Shown: positions 61,801-64,000, numbered from the stretch's first letter. The stretch: DNA of 64,000 nt from an uncultured Clostridia bacterium (GCA_947623955.1 CANQIP010000056.1:1-64000), one strand, 5' to 3'. Numbers and translations are program-made. Notes: generated by a model not told the origin, from the sequence alone.

Positions 61801-64000
61801 ACTAAGCATTCGAGTTACACAAGCTGGAACTTTGACGATGTATGGTCTCTCGGTACGGATTCTACTCCGAGACTGCTTGTTGAACTGCACAGCGGCACGG
61901 CAAGCATAAGTCTGTTCGGTATAGACTTAATGAGCCTTGACAATGATGAAGACTGCGAGCATATCGTATACATCAGAAATACCAAGAACTCAGCTAATAT
62001 CTACATCAAGGCGCAAAATCCGAATTCGGCTGTAATTATCAGGAACGGCTATTATGTGGGCGAATTTGAGGGACTTATCGGCGGTCTTATAAACGAGCGT
62101 ACGGAAATCCCGTTCACAATAAGGGCCACAAACGGCGACGAAAGAGTTCATACTCTCGTAATCATTAAGGAACCGCCGGTAGCGACGCTTGATAAGGTTG
62201 TTGTAAACGATGTAGAAGTTCAGCGTGTAGACAATACATATATCGCGGAAGTAGACAGTAACGACACTTCGGCGTTTGCGAAGTTTACGCCGGCGTCGGG
62301 AATAATTCATGTATATGACAGCGAAAAACAGGAGGTACTTCTCTCGACAGACGACAATAAGACATGGTACAACAGCGAATTGCCCGTAACACAAGGCGAA
62401 ATAACAAGATACACCCTTGTTGTTACTAGCGGCAATGAAATGTCAACGGTAGAATATACGCTTATGCTTAAACCCGGCAAGTATCATACGGGTCTTAAGA
62501 GCGTACAGGTAAATCCGCTTACGCTGACAGGCGGTATCCTTACTGGTGACGGTTACGAGGAAATTACAGATGCGGAGGATAATGTATACAGCTATATTAT
62601 CGACCAAGAACTTGCGTATATTGCAATTAGAGCCGAAGCGGTCAATACAACGTCGTCGGTCAGCATAGCATCTACAAAGAACACCTCGTTTACACCGTAT
62701 ATTCATGAGCTTGGTCAGTATGTACTGGATAAGAGCGTTAAAGAATTCTATATCCCGATAGATGTAACATCGGCTGAAAACGTCATAGAACACTTTGTAC
62801 TCCATCTTTCGAGAAAAAGCATAGACGATACGATAAAGATAGGCGGTATAATCGTAACTTATGGTGACAAACAGTATGTTGCCGGTAATCCCGTTGATAC
62901 GGTTATCAACAAGGATACGGGTGAAACGGCTCCGGTATACACCGTTGTGCTTGAAACACCTATGGACGCACCGTTTACAAACAAGACGGTTGTTGACATA
63001 TCCATCGAGGCAAACAACATTTACTCGCTTGTAAACGCGGGCAACCCGACAGCGTCCGACCCGACAGACGCCAATACCTATAAATGGGAGGCGTTTGAGG
63101 AGGTACTTGACAGCAATGAGTTGACAATTTACCAGATTAAGACGAAAGCTGCGGATAAGGACGATTACACCGTAACATATCTGTACATTTATAAGCAGAG
63201 TTCCAATGCTGAACTTGAAAGAGTAACGGCTACATATGTTGACGACAATAAACCCGTATCGGTTGATGCGGCTAAGGACAACAACGGTAGCTATCAGTTA
63301 TGGCTGCCGGCTGATGTTGAAACCATAGACATCGAGGCTGTAACAAAGACGCTGCTTGCACAAGCCAACATTGAAGGCAACAGTTATACGCAGCACATTA
63401 ACACATATGAAACGTTTGACCTGACGACGGGCGCCAAGACAATAACCGTAAAAGTTAAGCCTTCGGCTGCTGCGGCAAGTACAAAGACATATGTAATAAC
63501 AATTAACAAGCTCAATCTCGGTCTTGAAGATGTGCTTGTATCGCAGCACGCCACAAGCGCGTTTACGAGTGCGGTATTCGATGAAGACCGCAACGCGTAC
63601 GTTATCCGTCTCGAACCGACAGATAACGCGCTGGCTGACGTGAGAGCCATTGCGGACGATTCGGAGAATTATGTAAGAATAGGTCATCTTGCAAGACCCG
63701 AAAAACCTGTCAGAACAGGCGGCATGAGCGACGATGAATATAACAGCCTGCTCGCGGATTATGAGAAGAAACGCGCCGCGTTCAATGCGGCTGCCGCGGA
63801 TTATAATATTGATGCCGCGGGATTTGGCTGGGACGGCGTAGACGGCGATAATGAGGGCTGGACACAAAGTCAGGCCGAGTCGCTCTCGCTCCCGCTTACA
63901 GACACAGACGGCGGTTTCACAATGGTGAAGATACAGGTAGGTATTGTTACCAATTATGAGGGAACCACAATTCCCGAAAGGATTGGCGCGATTAAGACCT
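28729..64000 (+). CDS. Giant secreted multidomain surface protein: Ig-like/RCC1 propellers plus cadherin-like and GLUG modules (3' end outside window)
   Basis: One frame (line starts are codon starts) open from GTG 28729 (ataaggagag RBS; alternative ATG 28747) to 64000, at least 11,757 codons. The track lists no plus-strand ORF in this frame here, which complete ORFs would show if a stop interrupted it; sampled translations across the span are coherent. N-terminus MKYGKIMTKILSVLVMASMIGTSVQMPTLA is a signal peptide. Confidence 0.93.
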   Translation, partial: MKYGKIMTKILSVLVMASMIGTSVQMPTLAQIQTASQAIADNAVEMRDAASDGEGSAEPEDTVAADDEDNSNKEDAETAQNKEAGAASESAVKNNSEALSQNEDGTSSVSDYNAGSSSSAANSLNDYDTDVSTDTSKILEPYSTENDSDKLWFDESFALFDHFGLTKTFTATAANGDGNDIVWEVGEPRFLSLSEPVVDGDKSSVDITWDGDTVEDIERTPFYAMLKSNLEDRITGTIYLSNGTAPAEDEQEKESDAGTRTEFESEEVKKFVEEMYQTGLTQDNSVYDLSEFGAQDTDPDYGSMSDEEILKLFEEKQAENKTDENSGVENVTAADENKDENENVTDTDIYNKEETQSETDKKETVSDEKSVEETVKSAPADDNAETSDIKENKVNDTEKSVVPAQDEAQVDTAESEAETATDEPIAAQSVAQVDSGDGVPEQSETKEIVTTKTVRQATVEEVKTTKQVATTTTTTTTTEIVSEEPIVETTTKTVYTEVPTEKEMRVETVVAAAYDEETGETAYETQYETITVPSTETIETEETVEEVVGTNYTVRETVTTDDGTNTSTTVNEYTTTDAPEVGTKVDSSTTYEDREVTEYVEKTVDVQVEEVQIVEVDAPAPTAAPQRVSSPKVDVPDYEATSVRTYYVDTQTYNAPAQINDVAEEIVAEDEPADEEPADEPEAEPEDEPEEEIAPISNDGIMLMSASSDSRHQRLYVGQTLNVNSIFTSRDYKTPSSLKAINTSVATTSGGNVVGVGIGRTQVVGYDASGKMIGIVEVEVRNKSGDVASPMVAEGGDFTLALKADGTVWGWGANGYGQLGQGTSKQKDAQGAYTDTIINNTTSYYYPVQVMASSDDDGKATSYLENIIQIATAAYTSYALDATGNVWVWGYNGNNEHGLNNADGATPHPLPRKIDGIDDVAYIGTGLWTAFAIKHDGSAWVWGYNDSYVAGTSTSTVTPTQVLGGESGDVYLSDIVQIDSTRGSTIALKSDGTVYTWGRNDPGLGNNTISAAAPVKVLKGASDSDSDYLENVVQIEEGGGDYYFGWSSSTRVRRYAQYLALQDNGEVYGWGYNGYGEIGDGTTTSPPTPVKMLIENKVVSIGVGGYSYSTSSSTSSGPAIYETGYMITDDGSVWATGYNGYGELGNGLTHTYATGIDNQGADVATYLPVQVTTAAGGYTVGNYTYTVNDSAVTVQRETHQPLTDIVQVVGSKNNYSAVALKRDGTIWAWGNNASGQLGTGTTTGVLSRIPTERSQTTYWTRAVQIGNEDFNTLYPHSEDTAVSRHQRLYVGQNMNVNLIFAKREGQAASSIKAINTSVANISGTSVVGVGIGRTQVVGYDASGKMIGIVEVEVRNESKDIATPMVAAGASYTLALKADGTVWAWGDNTYGQLGDGTNVGKAYPIQVQRGNQGGTGDYLKNIIQIAAGGWTSYALDKDGNVWGWGYNGEYELGQGDGVTQASYLPLKIDIDNVAFIATGVRTAFAIKHDGTLYSWGNNDSYVAGTTASTTTPAQVLGGESGKQYLEDIVQVDAARGSIIALKSDGTVYTWGRNDPGLGNNTGSVSVPMKVLKGESKSDNLFLENVVQIEEGGGDYYYGWSSSTRAIRYAHFLTLQDDGEVYGWGYNGYGEIGDGTTIDKATPVKMLIDKKVVSIGAGGYSYSTSSNSSSGPSKPETSYMITEDGTIWATGYNGSGQLGNGLTHTYSTGINSQGADEATYLPVQVTIAGGDYTIDEYTAADGVTKVQREMHDPLKDIVQVVGSKNGYFAVALKRDGTIWAWGDNSSGQLGTGTKTGVLSRIPTEKTEVSYWTRAVKVGSDNSNVLLVRGGTLTDNKGKRETVGGKDKLITNIYLKDDEQAVHYEQFTIDKAQVYRKFSFNTMVPEEEVIPTQISYKSTNENIVKVDQNGVITPAHTGTYGTAAIVATAQMVVAGVTNTYRATIRVGIVPSNGVAAQHTAAGQSAIETGIAMPQLAMGNNYVLALRYDGTVWAWGYNGYGQLGQGTSNQKDKEGNYTDVLIQNTTEYHVPVQVMASTDQEGNATSYLENIVQIATGIHTSYALDTDGNVWVWGYNGHNEHGMNDADAAAHSLPRKIEGIDNVVYINAGLYTGFAIKDDGTLWSWGYNDSYVAGTSAPTVTPTQVLGGATGSAYLTDIIQVDSTRGSTIALKTNGTVYTWGRNDPGLGNNTISAAAPVQVLKGTSESNSLFLENVVQIEEGGGDYYYGWSSSTRARRYAQYLALQDNGEVYGWGYNGYGEIGDGTTTSPPTPVKMLIENKVVSIGVGGYSYSTSSSTSRGPAIYETGYMITNDGNVWATGYGGYGERGDGTTDAYTSSYLPVKTQIPLADGDSVVQVTGTKNGVFAAAVRSDGVVYTWGQNNQGQLGQTNNVTPQSIPKNVGFPATRRFTIQVADVVGPSGTVKYDAINNPLPSSMTGRYALAEDEKLIIDTSKIVGEEVFGFNLITDSSSSYSNPKDIKISVFDESLFTLQDGNTIVPNSNGKYGTGVVIVEDTVRNFLGLIRIQIKPSGAIASPMVASSQHNTIALKADGSVWTWGYNVNGQLGNGSSEGDSLIPTRVKGNGTDYLDRIVQVAVGGANGSGNRYFMLALDSNGHVWAWGNNTYGQLGTGDTVDSLIPQRVKNYADGSGEVLGSDENPIVQIAAGPSFAMALDRYGNVYTWGQNNVGQLGTSDNTNSSIPVRPVGGAAYTMNLGEVVQIAAGGDWDRGTGDFAMVLKNDGSVITWGTNGNGQIGNGAATNTTYNTPVRVSGEGDLGLHEIVQISAGGLSAAALTRDKKLRVWGYNGNGQLGTGGTSNAQTTPVYVMRKPEGDGQEATELSNVVEVAAGMQHMTARVVETVTQEEEDAGDGTAGDEVTRIYAWGANGYGQIGTGATVPANFYYAEPVTGGRTNKTYIEGSVGTFAGAFSSGSIQPDYSVWTWGYNVNGQLGDGTFDSKPSPVQVVSDQGQPQLSIPTATLNHNGTQQSVAIYYDTFRKINNNEIITAIQAGDILSLDVDKITGVSSFNLLKESAYTPEQLTFESVNTDVATIDEGVITAHRTGITYIIVRDKSSGAEGFFKLNVVPENEYYIAYPEVQAGVAHTVALKADGTVWAWGLNNYAQLGIGTTGGQVDQPTQVMVKEDQSDPDSNNIPLTNVVKISVSAYHNLALTKYGRVYAWGWGRYGALGDGLNTDHTSNVAMEVVGTSYSSNNTDTFLGDGEQSDCIIDIGAAGYQGTAFYSAALDIQGKLYTWGRNYNRAIEPQTAGDITRGVPTNITNANGMLIGAVKIVPDSVGHAMSVLRGDGQIITWGYANYGVLGNGAQYNYGVTTTQANLGGKKAVYATGGWHTRAAITSDGSVMTWGYSSTGATASGNGNSILLPTVIDTYSKHDYEQEISTISLLSVSEDAAMLRTVSANVTLKDGSVTTASGTLSEDTDENVAGIYEIELPLGTVTAEPVVFAADSGAVMQYYSAEDSLTGDTFTESTDPEYKGAVGETLDVHADGGETVTKTVKINVKSGEKNSDYLIKLINRPSETVTTAPVFVDISTTSAVVMTEGRVITAGNANDYALGRGASNVPAYTPDYVHAGDSGQEGTLLEDIIYASTSNGERESMYAIKENGSVWSWGDNYYNQLGDGTSTSRSEPVRVGTSYLTMSQYLYSLKLDGGSVMITKPSMDSFNVFNSNSGESTVTELKWQTYDGSSDIVEVNPTTGEVTPKGVGTTYVIVSVANDPLTTGLVKVEVRPSDNQVGAESIAYPQVKAGADFSVALKADGTVWTWGSNSYGQLGNGVFNGSVVSPSKIESLNNVVKITAAGYFAAALTKDGNVYTWGRNDAGQLGNDTTTNSNRPVQVLKGQQNADDEEKVYLEDIVAIAAGGLTESAGFIIALDSTGTVYGIGANDYGQLVPSGLRNYTVPVTLPASKVVDVTAGLGATSYMLTSNGLVYALGRNGAYEYGTGRTSGSVLTTVPLANRAMAIGAGNQSGMAVTYSLNASSVPSTETYVWGVNANYAISQQNAQYIASPTLMIGRGNVALMGGGESIYTIDKDGNVKLSGLGTSGQLANGSQTSSTSLAQSYDLRKDNDTTADDAIGAASAVGGTHSLYIDSNGYVWSVGNNSSSQLALQNAGDSINKAQMIGGQPTIMVKEREILLKEHKQVNIKDIIETVGSFNLFSSSDAAVSYSQNYDVWDSSVATNENGILIGAAVGQTYAVITLKDPEGNEVSKQYILISVVPDKDEYITYPMVEAGQEHTIALKANGTVWSWGKNTSGQLGLGYTGGMETEPQQVMSDVKKIAVGDNFAMALKTDGSVWTWGINNVGQLGLGLATNVQVNEPKQIEWFGNNNLKVTDISAGGAGTSEFALAVTDTMDVYGWGYNYSRQILNQATNVYTSPVYTGVSRVISVAAGRNATSYALTETGRVYAWGLNSSMEHGTNDRAANDVSKSQVSIDDKAVAIAAGYNSGFAITEKQETYVWGKGVDNQTGVANLTGMPVNSPGINSSIRISGARTTFAIKESTKDLYASGQNTNNMLGTGSTNPSESTFEKVKSNEDTDFTSAIWADASNSGGHSAAIRSNGEVYTWGLGTSGQLGNGEFSNSQYPTAVGSQIIKIDNLDNNRILTYAGGSGEENIRTLQPEIVAGFNVFEPKTDRAGDFEWVSTNPTVAEYIGDGKIKFVGVGEAKIVIADRDTGLYTLVEVQVLPRDYKERVENETAVFPEIATGYFYSMALKADGTVWTWGSNAYGQLGNPSAGTQELAPIQVMLGSGEAMTDIVDIAAGAYTAYALTREGLIYAWGYNGNGELGQGFTSGAAQVVPQFVKDINGQNPLGSNLSSKIVKVSAGPYNAMAILENGNVYAWGYNNYGQLGVNAGGNTLPKKVVGINKAIDAVPSRYTTVFLNKNATAATVGYNGYGEGGVGTGGSYGLVRTVQKSSAGDILEGVADVGFGEHHGAFVTFELDKSDDTKQNAAAFDNYVYATGYNGQGITGNNSYANTGYPVKAQMPDNSAPLTGVSSISAGYRVHYALSNKADANVYAWGYNNVGQIGNGKVNVLSPLPSVVKKNNSGTENLTDIMLVESGTYSTHVMAASKNGGVYVWGNNSNGQLGDRTTTNSAYPVVVGSSPVTIDEQRIRIDLSSGNTTKDVTASTRTQLFSLFDSELEGSTTISWRILDETVAKIKSNTDSTTDDEGVTSTTVTIEGLESGSTVLIATDSMTGKTVAAWITVSEGFTNPKIAVGKDFTIALRSDGTIWGWGVNDYGKTGINAGASNVATPTLINRYLNPTNNQVFELTAGIVDIAVGDDHALALDESGQLYAWGKNNYGQIGYNYYTYNYANLPVMVRDSGGVQLAGNVVAIAAGGDHSVVLTLDGAVYSFGRNTAGQLGTTRHTSQNPSLVRMRGVEGNGYLGEVVEIAAGAEHTMMLLGNGTLWTVGGNAVRQLGVPTLNNDYYDIIQQVEYNIDEENYISKISAGNHNSAFIDNTGKVYVWGSAYNNQVLDNGVDASMATPTLLDEFNDESVKDIKFGGELNTDTESEIQTYDKTHTVVLTRSGKVHAWGENARGQVGNDRQTETQAPTSISVNGGNVWAISAGTQNTAAILDDGYVWMWGARDGGQIGDGTAGSSSKGDVNALTPKKTGDDYISLERYFVTLRDGETADLTPTYIKFFNVMESVDNNVKFSAESVDTSVASVSGMKISPVASGTTQVAVTGNGRRAAVAVTVLTDGYKAVPQVASGEDFTVALDKDGKVYTWGRNDFGQLGDGTYANRITISEIAFDFPNPSNYITRIESGTSHTIALDNTGKIWVWGQGSYGQLGTGSTRSYNKPVQITLPNDIDAADIATGELVSYAFDEQGNIYAWGNVISRTGFGNSPVKLDLFDRMIQVSGKYALKSDGTIWQVPTSNNAVVVVQKNTNDTRFIKVASNDHLAVAGTSQTGHTLLISTDHKLYAFGDNSNGELGVAGYTDTTGDNAIALVPIKGNVKDVDAGYHYSTAVAMDGTVWAWGNNEYKQAGQEITKNYYEPTQVTYPDGTKLIMVRAGVDHTVTVDENGFVWSFGDNSYSQLGNQNNAASATPVLAGRIQLGVKPQVLRLDKDASLDVTQGDRSSGGVNEPLTVNTGEYLNLKKNSSGNLNDGTYTVESLDTDIVTVDTDGHTIRGVKEGRTMLRVKKDSTDAIGYVTVYVGRNGGIYPMVDGGDGFSIALKADGSIWTWGRNNYGQLGYDTSGADGLEPKKVDFNGFDNDPAVMVAAGASHVLAVGTSGKVYSWGVNSYGQLGNNNSDRSVWDIDTVKNAEGQPVENAVGVSAYENTSYILLSNGTVMAFGNGFNNQNFATDVPGLSNVLQLSGSYALTVSGEVWQIINGALPAKVMGYTDSSGGEAVIFKIAHGYNHLLALDSEGYVWAYGNNGYGQLGSGDTRTPSVPVKVRKGEQNIDADDTYLKNVVDISADKYVSAAIDEKGDVYRWGYNGYGQLGVGNNDIAVKNYLPSKVVNTSEDLTFDFIAGGATHQMAVDSDGYIWAVGGNDDGQLGDMTAIMKNIPTMVGSNDVVIKDENGVPLYGTVYMKTGDTKDFNAGFNVFNLYENDTVELKNFKFVSNNGDVLAVSMNDGLATAVKSGVAYICVTETELSRKAAYIKVVVDDKGTDIKPKAVTKGNHALALRSNGTLWAWGVNEKGQLGTGNLANIDEPTDVTPAGVKFKEIAVGNEFALAVDTDGNVWATGDNTYGQLGIDNATTANSTSFTQIDGISNIIEVTAGSAFAMALDKDGYVWAWGANNRQQLGLGNTATMYSQPQRLSLIDNITAISAGGENALLLRSNGTIWAVGDNRNGQGGVSGSLWTPTEVKGIEPMVDISAGTTHSLALAFLSNVYATGSNDYGQTGTGKSSAVFTKLPDTVQNTASIISAGDRYSYIIDKNGTIFGFGRNNSGQLGLGDTDLRSAPTNNSFTETLPEGTAVDGISTGSEYSLFYTTDGFVYAFGDYSLGANLSRNETKSIIPVLIGERTELVSKAEMSIPVGESDTIEVFSGNKFNLRTDYAANDGNVKYTVVNDDIISLSDNGNYAEITGLKPGLTHVIVTNGDEKSVTIVRVVGEDSKATPMIAAGFAHVVALKADGTVWSWGYNEYGQLGNGGVSNAYEPVNITALNDKDIVRIQTGEYHSLALSRNGDVYAWGRNNKGQLGLNDANAWVSTPRKITGLPAVTSIAAGTLHSMFLTADGYVYSSGDNSHGQLGVPMVATPENKSIRPVMAQGLNKIISISTGAGGNATKAVRYDGTVWTWGEDAIYENGAYSSHDLPTQLDLGEFNGKVLRIYEGNDHVIALLNNGGIISWGPTDNTSYQLGRKGNNYTPAYVDGFTGVDDPDEIASQLDKYVVKVSTGSIHNLAITADGKVWGWGNADNGRLGTGYVEQGYITPTVIPIDETEDYRAIDIATGGSSSYVVLDDGFVWGFGHNLNGQLGNGHAGEDPAYFSSDNVEKNASYEDRYASDLVTGTDIKLKPESMVIYIGDKPAKFEVAFNRFNLIKDNAASADTYTWNVKDVLDENGNTPLFNEDYIYVNNGEVTGKKVSTGTVEVTDTKTGLSKTAYVQVIDPGENHLERVVFDYSPLDLTAVRQAVEKNYLDEDEYTYTKNALGNDVYTLNDPLKGIFSGSVKTEVPNSQTVTVRVKSRVTGDTIKLVGGKGSLDNMSYIEGTLSTDPNFQGYYEFKNVPISELQDNYYIQVINTASEYDATFKAHTIRYSSDGDLKLLRIAVEDDVDDENYVNYLESDKHLELKTAPVSDTIRDAIEIGNTGNYYAVIKETDGTSEEHTIYVYAQAAPSVENLKVGDVTVNYDHDDADKHDKYYDVQKVTLGAGEMMKIVPILVKPQNGSDPVSHSLTIYRQSEATTVDKIEVIVKDEEGNITTTYAAYTKNENNPQSYEVVIPDNLEVVDIVTTPEVVAADKAVYTPSSSVNNQRSVSIEDDKFTYEEYILEDGKTEDEITIQLIADSLEGAPYTLTIYRVSEEKDPFVSVDNSGRIEPMLVNENGSLKQMYIWAVDDGAEQASVTLATSLPNAQVRIGESGTPALYRTTEDVSLDMSGGYMDVTLNVIPQESGTPKVYTLRLYKKSADPRLGLLTVKDIATNIDAESIEYDIKEGKYIAKVKNSTEQVRVYAESAQQDAHIGIAAAESDARTESANPMAANSASEDVTLTGDTTTVYLAVTPADPAYSSNQTAYRLDIVKMSANTAIRVFFGEERLDQNADGDYEYTLPASVDGKDNTTQTLKAEGIIVSGSDEKPDTSLKLTISDNSAFTMDADATYTDEADYTAAEPEPKVVYIHILSEDGSEKETVKVKLYKLPETSGVTAVKLTDKTYPDTEYNSVLNKYSGQAPYSDDGIVIYVYTADARSQVAVGPNGSGEHGDFVMPDPINPNKPELGGIARVVLPKTDIAPESDGGTMAKLYIKRADGIVEGVSMNTPELEISYASNNISLYRVDAKQADGDPTSPNYTGKVKTLTKTDAEGNKETYYYLGIDEEDIVTSGNAKHIVITAEASDVNAKVIILPDDGTEADYKDDKDIELSPDLLTDELEMTIRVIAEDGFNTKDYKLIIRAKSSNADIDFVKAIKIEDEDPELNRNAEGQFYTYVEEGRTILPLRVKGADIQSRVAIETTYDPENYAGADKIAFSLTNDARADIDLTGVTSEQLEEGIVIPVYVKSENGNTVETYYVKVMSVEGNAELDKIEVVADGIPRTAEKNAAESKFTIKIADTLNTVNVIATPETPMVQYVYIDGAYDLLDAATGTVTRFNIPLTGTTTTMPVTVKAKNGTVKQYTLEIIKVHISTDLKYVQVNDQNVNETNGSYIYLNEDIVSQETAKIAIAAADSGATVKVEALTRDTSKQPYDLIPSLINESDSSAEVINLWENDAVALHSQPVNRYRITVTAADGYTTKEYTLIIRGNDSNANLEYIKIGTSYATKGSDGTWTIGVPDTTKHAEITVKAEDELAKLTYVESNYNSAQNGTASQTGRVIQTLANLDLTSGDELRYIKVVSQDMSVETVYTIRIVGEETKPQIAEENGVTVNGFAANSPTEEEPRYTYYDILPNASNAVVGVKAASKNHYVQIDNGPITAGGYAELTVEMLLSFEDEMEVPFRLYAEEDGTPIYENVVVLRRLSSDFGINLKVDDDSVVAQNLDGSYIYYIDGTATQADIWALAENTGYVVEITGLNGISGDNSSDTSMGAEITTDLEDVINSNFTEVTIKVTPSDPSITGTANYTLYIYKKSNNANIASVTANPDDPDKTNIDTNSDDVYTDKDGTEYEAFHVFIPEPKDLTNYLLFDLAVKVDDINAAVTMFDEVPFRDTQNGVAQSRISRLVPEYDYDGDAKNDSYLVPVTVTSQSGNTKKYYIIVTPTDMNISLSVTYNNEKIEKESTSNDFIVYIPSTMLNATVNLTAENSVITYIRDVTNPTNTTSAAINKNKYNLSASSDHTYEVEIVKDGSAFTKLYRVIISPQSTDTGIDVTVNGITANWVSAGGGYYDGSLAIDETDANIIVKANNRYTRLAISPSGTTLTKADIRDKGTTSAIYTIPLSEAMTDDTARYYTIYILPQDTDMGITTRRLRIIRRSADNDIISVKRGTEDAEKETVADEEGNEDTTYVFYLDDMTTTPAIDIEASEKATLRVGYYDGNSKWHNNGSATAAANSDASGWTADNTWHNSIPANANGGKYVIEVTAENGETKTYGLEFREKSSDTTIKSIVTEKGQDGEYNVDMSPQLVFEAVVPNDRTEIEITLNDSHARLMNVVEVDAPNDAANVVAATVDKGKSDSGAFLRVLSDGVEIGQMKYLRMIVQPQKESAPVKNYYLLLKGASDDLSLDSVQVNDDTQTEDDAIENKLKYVFSVPTDTTNADVKVTANALAKIVGLNGTAMPLPYSNVWSKAAYELSEREVTEILVEVRSQLYVDDVRTPNAKRTYSVNIYKNSNNTDIGEVIVNGINAIPRKNNPTIYEIAIPSDSGSEAEIIIRTSSGIAEISLKNKNGAPDVKRGELIATRYLDSPSVTTVNEFDFTITSSSDLVKQNYILYVYTDYENVNAKTVYLNKKRLTAGASTDVDISLLSLEPVSEERVYTAIVNKRGPVDISIVPEGNMAKVQLYGNGISEESPLVSDSSYGYVFENLNLDTVRDTVYQFRLTSYDGKIVSDPYEIVIKYEEASDAALKSVEFDGIEAEKLDNFTNTYAVRTDTIVKDGVLVLTASNKDAVINFRNQPTVEGVLKYSYVFTDNSPITTLDFSVSSKDGSVSKNYKLYIVRANEGANEVYVNGNKVDKTSDGYVYEVNYQATTAEVLVVAGSEISRVEFNGVSAAHKNKQAVTLTGNETVVPVKIYSYPYDNALNVVEEQIKLVKQDVSLSLSSVQIKSKSDSDYRTIVPDRYGNYLASIPASDNSVDAVIVVRDVAEVGLIRVKDGEDNQLLMQGKVQIAVENISDLAAENLFYIVLSNGTKNGRYELKIVKENGNTNVATVIAERGNPDEEYIAKNASCGGGEDVAPEDPDGSEKYPFEITSAAELQDIQKDLDAHYILKDDINMSSFKWTPIGTSSSPFTGSLNGNGKTISNLEINASESDSDYGLFGWNNGKLENFKLENVNIIANESADDQYVGAVAGVNYGDGTISQVAVSSGSIHSAHAAGGIAGENKGTIKDSYNKANVSSELYAGGIAGINDGTIENVYSVGVISTSSAVNPDEITAGIAVNSEDGNIANAYTNIPNRIDAITNNGKVTNSKPVLPDELKDRETFNGWNFNTVWTMFTAQYPTLMAQTADADISTLNIPDGSAERPFEITSAVGLMSIGNDADSLTKHYVLKNNISFLTSDSKHIAFDPIGDETTPFTGTLDGNGYAITDLVINSAKTVDGTAYTAMFAVNDGVIKNLVVRPATIGSASADNAAVITGVNNGTISQVAVVAGEVTGTRSAGIAIVNNNTIENSYVKDIDLVSDDGSAGIVINNSADGSISYVYSMVDVSQVLQNAASIAVKNEGSISYSHAQTGTPFTIDDPSASNGVGNSVLSARDMTKHSSYTSWNFDDVWSLGTDSTPRLLVELHSGTASISLFGIDLMSLDNDEDCEHIVYIRNTKNSANIYIKAQNPNSAVIIRNGYYVGEFEGLIGGLINERTEIPFTIRATNGDERVHTLVIIKEPPVATLDKVVVNDVEVQRVDNTYIAEVDSNDTSAFAKFTPASGIIHVYDSEKQEVLLSTDDNKTWYNSELPVTQGEITRYTLVVTSGNEMSTVEYTLMLKPGKYHTGLKSVQVNPLTLTGGILTGDGYEEITDAEDNVYSYIIDQELAYIAIRAEAVNTTSSVSIASTKNTSFTPYIHELGQYVLDKSVKEFYIPIDVTSAENVIEHFVLHLSRKSIDDTIKIGGIIVTYGDKQYVAGNPVDTVINKDTGETAPVYTVVLETPMDAPFTNKTVVDISIEANNIYSLVNAGNPTASDPTDANTYKWEAFEEVLDSNELTIYQIKTKAADKDDYTVTYLYIYKQSSNAELERVTATYVDDNKPVSVDAAKDNNGSYQLWLPADVETIDIEAVTKTLLAQANIEGNSYTQHINTYETFDLTTGAKTITVKVKPSAAAASTKTYVITINKLNLGLEDVLVSQHATSAFTSAVFDEDRNAYVIRLEPTDNALADVRAIADDSENYVRIGHLARPEKPVRTGGMSDDEYNSLLADYEKKRAAFNAAAADYNIDAAGFGWDGVDGDNEGWTQSQAESLSLPLTDTDGGFTMVKIQVGIVTNYEGTTIPERIGAIKT
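28840..30855 (+). other. Acidic, Thr/Glu/Val-rich low-complexity stalk of the giant protein
   Basis: SNKEDAETAQNKEAGAASES..., ETKEIVTTKTVRQATVEEVKTTKQVATTTTTTTTTEIVSEEPIVETTTKTVYTEVPTEKEMRVETVV, DEPADEEPADEPEAEPEDEPEEE. Confidence 0.7.
30856..51150 (+). repeat. 13 tandem modules, each an Ig-like (BIG2-type) domain plus 7 RCC1 blades
   Basis: Hand reading gives approximate module starts at 30856, 32575, 34210, 35935, 37621, 39691, 41146, 42541, 44081, 45626, 46931, 48351 and 49711. Blades follow ALKADGTVWxWGxNxxGQLGxG. Confidence 0.85.
51151..51480 (+). other. 14th Ig-like domain closing the propeller array
   Basis: IKLKPESMVIYIGDKPAKFEVAFNRFNLIKDN...GEVTGKKVSTGTVEVTDTKTGLSKTAYVQVID, not followed by RCC1 blades. 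Confidence 0.6.
51480..60230 (+). repeat. Array of cadherin-like beta-sandwich domains (PF12733-type)
   Basis: Recurring KxYTLxIxRxSxNAxLxxVxVNG: TKEYTLIIRGNDSNANLEYIKIG, VKQYTLEIIKVHISTDLKYVQVND, KRTYSVNIYKNSNNTDIGEVIVNG. Confidence 0.75.
60260..61880 (+). repeat. Two GLUG-type repeat cassettes
   Basis: PFEITSAAELQDIQKDLDAHYILKDDINMSSFKWTPIGTSSSPFTGSLNGNGKTISNLEIN...YGLFGWNNGKLENFKLENV and PFEITSAVGLMSIGNDADSLTKHYVLKNNISF...DPIGDETTPFTGTLDGNGYAITDLVINS. Confidence 0.78.

Noticed and set aside
28780-63867. Dozens of minus-strand ORFs of 60-349 aa and several frame-2 plus-strand ORFs over the giant gene
   Set aside because: They lie antisense or out of frame to a continuous domain-rich frame. 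Their translations are Arg/Tyr/Cys-rich with no recognisable domains, as expected from codon-bias shadows.
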